64,000 bases of DNA from Trema orientale (taxonomy: Eukaryota > Streptophyta > Magnoliopsida > Rosales > Cannabaceae), in the NCBI GenBank assembly GCA_002914845.1, contig JXTC01000075.1, positions 28,821 through 92,820 on the forward strand, given 5' to 3'. Every line of letters begins with the position of its first letter. Position 1 is the first letter of the stretch. This document shows positions 59,411 to 64,000 of the stretch, piece after piece. The position numbers and the translations under genes were made by a program. Below the pieces are notes generated by a model. That model had not been told where the DNA came from, did no database searches, and saw only the letters and a program-made list of their open reading frames with translations.

Positions 59411-60178
59411 TATATGTTATTATACTAAAAGACAAGAAAAAAAAGGTCAGCTATTTGGCTTGTCAGCTACTAGTTCACGCAAAGAGGAGCTCTAGCTCGT
59501 AGCTTCCAAGCAGCATTGCATGCATGTATTGTTTTGATGTTTCGAATTAAAAATCCCAGAAAATTTTTGTATTATATGTATTTTCCAAACTTTTTAGACG
59601 TACTAAGACTTCTCTAGAAGCTAGAATAAGCCCCAAAAATTCAGACAAATGAATTAAAAGTGAAGAACTTTTGCTTTCTTTTATGACACAATTACCACAC
59701 ATGATTCTGCATTGTGAATGTAGTGACATGGCAGTGTAAGAGATTGAGACTCAATTGACTCAATTCCAGTTACGTAATTTTGCTACAAATATTGTAAAGT
59801 ACCAATATTAACATATGGTACTATGAAACAAGTTTTTACTTTTGTTATGAAGTAGGATTGGTTATTGCGCATCAAATCGTTTGTTTCTTGTTCAAAAATT
59901 GAACAAGAATTACAAGTGGTTAATCCTCAACTTTAAATCATGAGCATTGAATACAGCACCCAGACTTGAATAATTTATCACAACTCATGTTACTACTGGT
60001 GAACGAGTGAATTAACTGGATTCATAAACAATAATATTGAATAAAAAGGCAGGAGTAATTCAACTCTAAAATTTACGAACACACGAAATATTAACCGACC
60101 AAGAACCAAATTGAAGGACCCGTAATTGTTTAGTAATTAAGCGAAGTACGGAAAAAGCTTGAAAGTGACAAGGCTTAA
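59411..60178. other. Intergenic, no gene seen
   Basis: No coding or RNA gene is supported in this AT-rich stretch. Confidence 0.4.
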
Positions 60179-60191
60179 GTAGTGAGGATAT

Positions 60192-60350
60192 TTGTAAATT
60201 CTCAGTTGGTCCAAAGTTTGAGGGTTGTGTGTGTGTTTGGGGGGGTCAGGGGTTCAAATCTTGGTAATGTGTGTGTGTGTCATTTTCCTTTAATTTGTAG
60301 TAAGTGGTGGTCATTAGTTAAGCCCCACTTAAAAAAAAAATAAAAAAAAA
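60192..60350 (+). mobile_element. tRNA-derived SINE with A-rich tail
   Basis: A 159-bp element flanked by GTAGTGAGGATAT on both sides (60179-60191 and 60351-60363), a perfect 13-bp target duplication. It contains GGTTCAAATCT (about 60250-60260), a box B match, about 55 bases from a box-A-like ctcagttggtcc. It also has two (GT)n tracts and an A-rich 3' tail (about 60331-60350). These features fit a tRNA-derived SINE moved by LINE machinery. Confidence 0.8.
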
Positions 60351-60363
60351 GTAGTGAGGATAT

Positions 60364-61867
60364 AGATAATAATATTAATAGCAAGATGACTTTTTTATTA
60401 AAAAAACATAGCAAGATGACTTAATATATAAGGAATTAATTGGAGGTGACAGAGAAAAGTAGTTAATCTTTTTTGCTTTTCCTAATTCTGAGACTTTTTA
60501 TGATTTAAAATTCATGTATAATTGTGGACTGTGGAGTCCACTTCATGCACATATATATATATATATATATAATATATGCCCTTATTTATCTTAATGGACG
60601 CCCTTAATTACCATTGTCCTACTACTTTCCGATTCGTAAAACGATCTTTCCGGTTATGAGAGGCCAAGCCACTAACAATACGTACTGAGAGACACGAAAG
60701 GAGCAAACCCCACGTGTTATTATAGGTATGTGTGTATATATGTATATGTATATATATATGTACATACATATTAACATACACTTTCTAAGATCCATTTCTT
60801 CGTCCATATTGATGATAAGAATAATTATAGCAACATATGAACCCTAACTTTGTGTCATTGTGTGCCTGAATTAATGTATGGAGTACAGGTTTTATACAAT
60901 TAATATGTAAGGATAATTCGTGGATATATAAAATAAATTAAAGTGGCATAAGATTCCCATAGATCGATAGTGTTTTGTGATCAATATTGGTGGTTAGCAT
61001 GAGACGTACAAGAATAAAAACTATACAAATAACCTGAAACAGATCAAGTATATATCAATAATAAAGCGACCTATATAGAGCTTGGAAAAGTGTTACATGT
61101 ACAGGATAATAGGAATAGTGATCACTAATGACTTAATTTGCATGGTAAGGAGGAAAAATACGAACCGCACAGCAAAGTATTATTCCCCTTAGGTGGGGGC
61201 TACTTGGGTTTTCAAGCTCGGCCGTTCGTAGCTCATGAATGTAGAACCACGCTTTAGTTAATCTTTTTGCATATTATAGGTCCAAATAAGGAGGGCCTCT
61301 AATTTAAATATGACCTACAAAAGAAACAAATTCTCGCCGTTGATGTAACGGTGTTGGGAGAGGAAAAAGAAAAAGGTCAACGAGCTGTCAAAGTATTTCT
61401 GTGAACCAAGCTTTTTTCTTCTTTTATTTATTTATTTTTTTTCAATCAAACAAATGTGCTGGAGAAAACCGAGTTGGAAATCAATATACCTGGAAAATTC
61501 ACGGTGAGCTCAGGGAATAAAAACGAATAATGCAATGTTTTATCTCTTTTTATGTTTCGAAAATCACTTTGACATTGTCAGACTAGGGACCACTATACTC
61601 GCCGCAAAGAGAATATTGAAGATTGCTAAATTCATTTTTTTTTTCTGCTATTATGTCTCATTATGTCTCACTGCTTAACAAATGGAGTTCATTATGCTTT
61701 TTAATATTTTATTAAAATATGAGATATTTTAATGAAATTCAAAAGAGGGAAAAGAAGGGAGTATAGCTAGCAATACTCAATATTTAGTATAAAATCATTC
61801 CATGTGAAGAAAAAGAGTCCACAAGTTTTTTTTTTCTTTTTTTGCTAGTAATACTGTTTTCTTTGAG
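60364..61867. other. Intergenic, no gene seen
   Basis: AT-rich sequence with (TA)n and TATG-type simple repeats (about 60551-60572 and 60726-60770). No gene can be supported. Confidence 0.4.
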
Positions 61868-61876
61868 TCTAATCCT

Positions 61877-63008
61877 AGACAAATTATATTTTTCTTCCTC
61901 AAATTATGGACTTCGTAGACTTTTGTCCCCTAAACTTGTTTTTATTGCATTCGTCCTCCTCGTATTAATCATTATTTGTTTTAAAATGGGCCCTTCTATC
62001 ATGTTCCGTGTATAACTTGAGGAAATAAACGTGACAGGTATTTTATTACTCTTTTATCTTTTTAATTATTAAAAATTAAACCAAATTCATAATAAAAGAT
62101 TTCAAAGAGAAAAAAACTTATAATCTATTAAAGAATTCTTTCTCGTTCCTGATGAACCTCTTGACTCTACGACAAATATGAATGCCCGAATAGTTGAAGG
62201 GTTGGCTCAGGCATAATGACCTTGTTTCCCACTTCTTAGCCCTCAACAGAAACCCTAAATTTCAGCTTCCAAAAAAAATAAAATAAAAAAAAACCCAAAT
62301 TTCTTTAGTCTAGACTAGTATATATATGCATAAGTAATCATGTATATAAATCTTAATTTCCACATTCACATCACGTCTAATTACAAACTGAGGGATCCGA
62401 ACAAAAATCATGTATGGGAAACGATCTATAGTCAGTTTAATTTTCATAAAATTTGGGGTTGAAGATGACGAGAGGAGAGAAGGGATTCCAATGGTAAGTG
62501 AATTGGGCTGGGTTTGGAGGGGTTCACTCTTTTGGTTTGTTTTTGGTTTATGTCCATAATTTTTATGTACAATAATAATACAAATGAATTTAATCTAGCA
62601 TATGGTGTATAGTAAATGGATATAGAGCTCTATTTACGTTAACAAAGCACTGATCAATGATTGATGAGAAAAATGAGAAACAATGGTGATGAGGGAAGGG
62701 GATAGAAGACGTGCGAGGGAATAGTGGGGAGAGAGAGATTAGATCGAAAAGGTAATCTTAGGATTTCTATTAAAAAAAATATATATTTTTCTATGAATTA
62801 AATTAAATTAAATTTTAAATTAATTAATGAATAAAAAAATATAAATACATGTCACGTTATTATTTCAGTTAAGGTGTACACGGAATAGGACAGAAGCACG
62901 CATTTTGCAACAAATGATTAATAAAGGGGGATGAATGCAACAAAAAGAAATTCAGGGGGCAAAAGTCTACAAAGCTTATAATTCGGGAAGAAAAAAAACA
63001 ATTTGTCC
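61877..63008. mobile_element. Mutator-type element with inverted repeats of about 210 bp
   Basis: The left end AGACAAATTATATTTTTCTT and the complement of the right end (GGACAAATTGTTTTTTTTCT) begin arms that stay similar for about 210 bp. They share gtagacttttg(t/c)ccc, ttgcattc and gttccgtgtata/attccgtgtaca. The flanks TCTAATCCT (61868-61876) and TATAATCCT (63009-63017) match at 8 of 9. The interior (about 62090-62800) is non-coding. It is a non-autonomous element. Confidence 0.85.
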
Positions 63009-63017
63009 TATAATCCT

Positions 63018-63345
63018 TTAATTTCCCTCTTTTTTGAATCCTGCTAAATTACAAAAATTTTTCCTCGTTGATTGACGGGTGGTTCAAGTCAAGCTTAAGC
63101 TTTAAGTTATATTCATTTGTATTTCTTTACTACTCAAAATCCTAGTTTAATTTTTCTGGCTGAGACTCTTGGACATTGAAGTGTGTCTTGACAATATAAG
63201 CCAATCTTTACTTAAAAATTAATTGGAAGGTAGCCTACCAGGTTATAACTTAGTATATACAATGCAGGTCACATCATCAACTTGATCAAACTCATGCAAT
63301 AAGTCCAGAAGCCGTAATTGTTTACATAAAGCTAAATAAATATGA

Positions 63346-63391
<46 letters not shown>

Positions 63392-64000
63392 AAGCCGAAG
63401 TCTTTTTATACTTAATGAAATTGATAATAGTAAGATAGTTAAAAGAAAAAAAAAAAAAAAGAGTTGAATTAATTAACTTCGGTGTTGATTGGTGGACAAT
63501 AACGTAATTGAAGTTATAGTTATGGGCTTATTGGCTGAAAAAAGTTGTGCTAGTAGTAGTAAACTGAGGAATGGAAGATCACTACCGTAAGTTTTTACAA
63601 GGTTCTTCCCACTTGGGCGTATTAATCTGTCTAGATGCACTTAGAAGTGGTAATGAAGTATGTGTGTATATATGTATACGTAATATGTTAGGTATTACGT
63701 CAGCCAAAAGTTAAAAATCATGTTAATCCAAACGAGCAACTAAAAGGTACATAGCCCATTTGTATTTTAGTAACTTTGGACTTTAAATATAAGGTCCCAA
63801 ACTCAATAAATAAAGAAATAATTAAGAGAAGATAATCAAGGAGCTTCAGTGTGGCATTGTGTTGGCAAATTAAATAAGAAAATAGAAAATAATTGAGGAG
63901 CTACAATGTAGCATTTTGGCATGTTTCAGGTGTGTTTTCTAATGCTTTTTGTTTTGGCAGCCACCTTCGAACATCATGTCTCAAGAAAAGAAAGAAAAAA
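63018..64000. other. Intergenic to the window edge
   Basis: It contains a (TA)n tract (about 63350-63389) and an A-run (about 63447-63461). A near-direct duplication (aattgaggagcta/caaggagcttca with t(g)tagcatt) appears near 63825-63920. No gene is supported before the window ends. Confidence 0.4.

Overview
The window is plant nuclear DNA, from a eudicot. The genes carry plant-type introns, the protein families are plant-specific (an SLAH-type anion channel, and the intronless family named after Arabidopsis At4g22030), and most of the sequence is AT-rich transposon debris: LTR retrotransposons with initiator-Met-tRNA primer sites, Mutator-like elements, MITEs, a LINE and a SINE. I cannot name the species. 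Two ambiguous bases (12045 and 56446) sit beside simple-sequence runs.

Five host genes can be supported. Two are single-exon paralogues of the At4g22030 family, at 9847-11118 (minus) and 28810-30153 (plus). They point away from each other and are separated by about 17.7 kb of transposons plus one gene. That gene, at 24453-26791, is a seven-exon PMP22/Mpv17 peroxisomal membrane protein (186 aa). At 52880-55340 lies a two-exon BAP31-like ER protein (221 aa, ending in a KKxx signal). At 56089-58028 (minus) lies a two-exon S-type anion channel of the SLAH1/SLAH4 type (382 aa). Nothing suggests that these genes form one pathway; they are ordinary neighbours.

Transposon layout, left to right. At 1-7104 a broken copia element on the minus strand is interrupted by a second LTR element (1-2133) and by a solo LTR (3319-4970). 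At 12244-13058 is a 5'-truncated LINE with target duplications. At 14147-22232 is an 8.1-kb Mutator-like element with a perfect 9-bp target duplication. It carries a remnant Ulp1/C48 protease exon and an array of palindromic TTGACC/GGTCAA motifs, and is itself interrupted by a broken copia element (16491-21581). At 32256-44645 a hAT-like element is split by an 11.8-kb LTR element (32406-44227) with 2.5-kb LTRs, which holds further insertions. At 48105-50953 is a 2.85-kb foldback Mutator-like element with a perfect 9-bp duplication and a core of GGTTACTAGTAACC-like repeats. Smaller foldback elements lie at 13549-14078, 22291-22646, 39949-40191, 45788-46178, 51532-52032 and 61877-63008. Tourist-like MITEs lie at 25525-25720, 27502-27656 and 58273-59410, and a SINE at 60192-60350.

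The items most worth following up are the two Mutator-like elements whose interiors consist of dyad-symmetric minisatellites (one resembling inverted pairs of WRKY W-boxes), and the 9-bp motif GACTCGGCC shared by the promoters of the two divergent paralogues.
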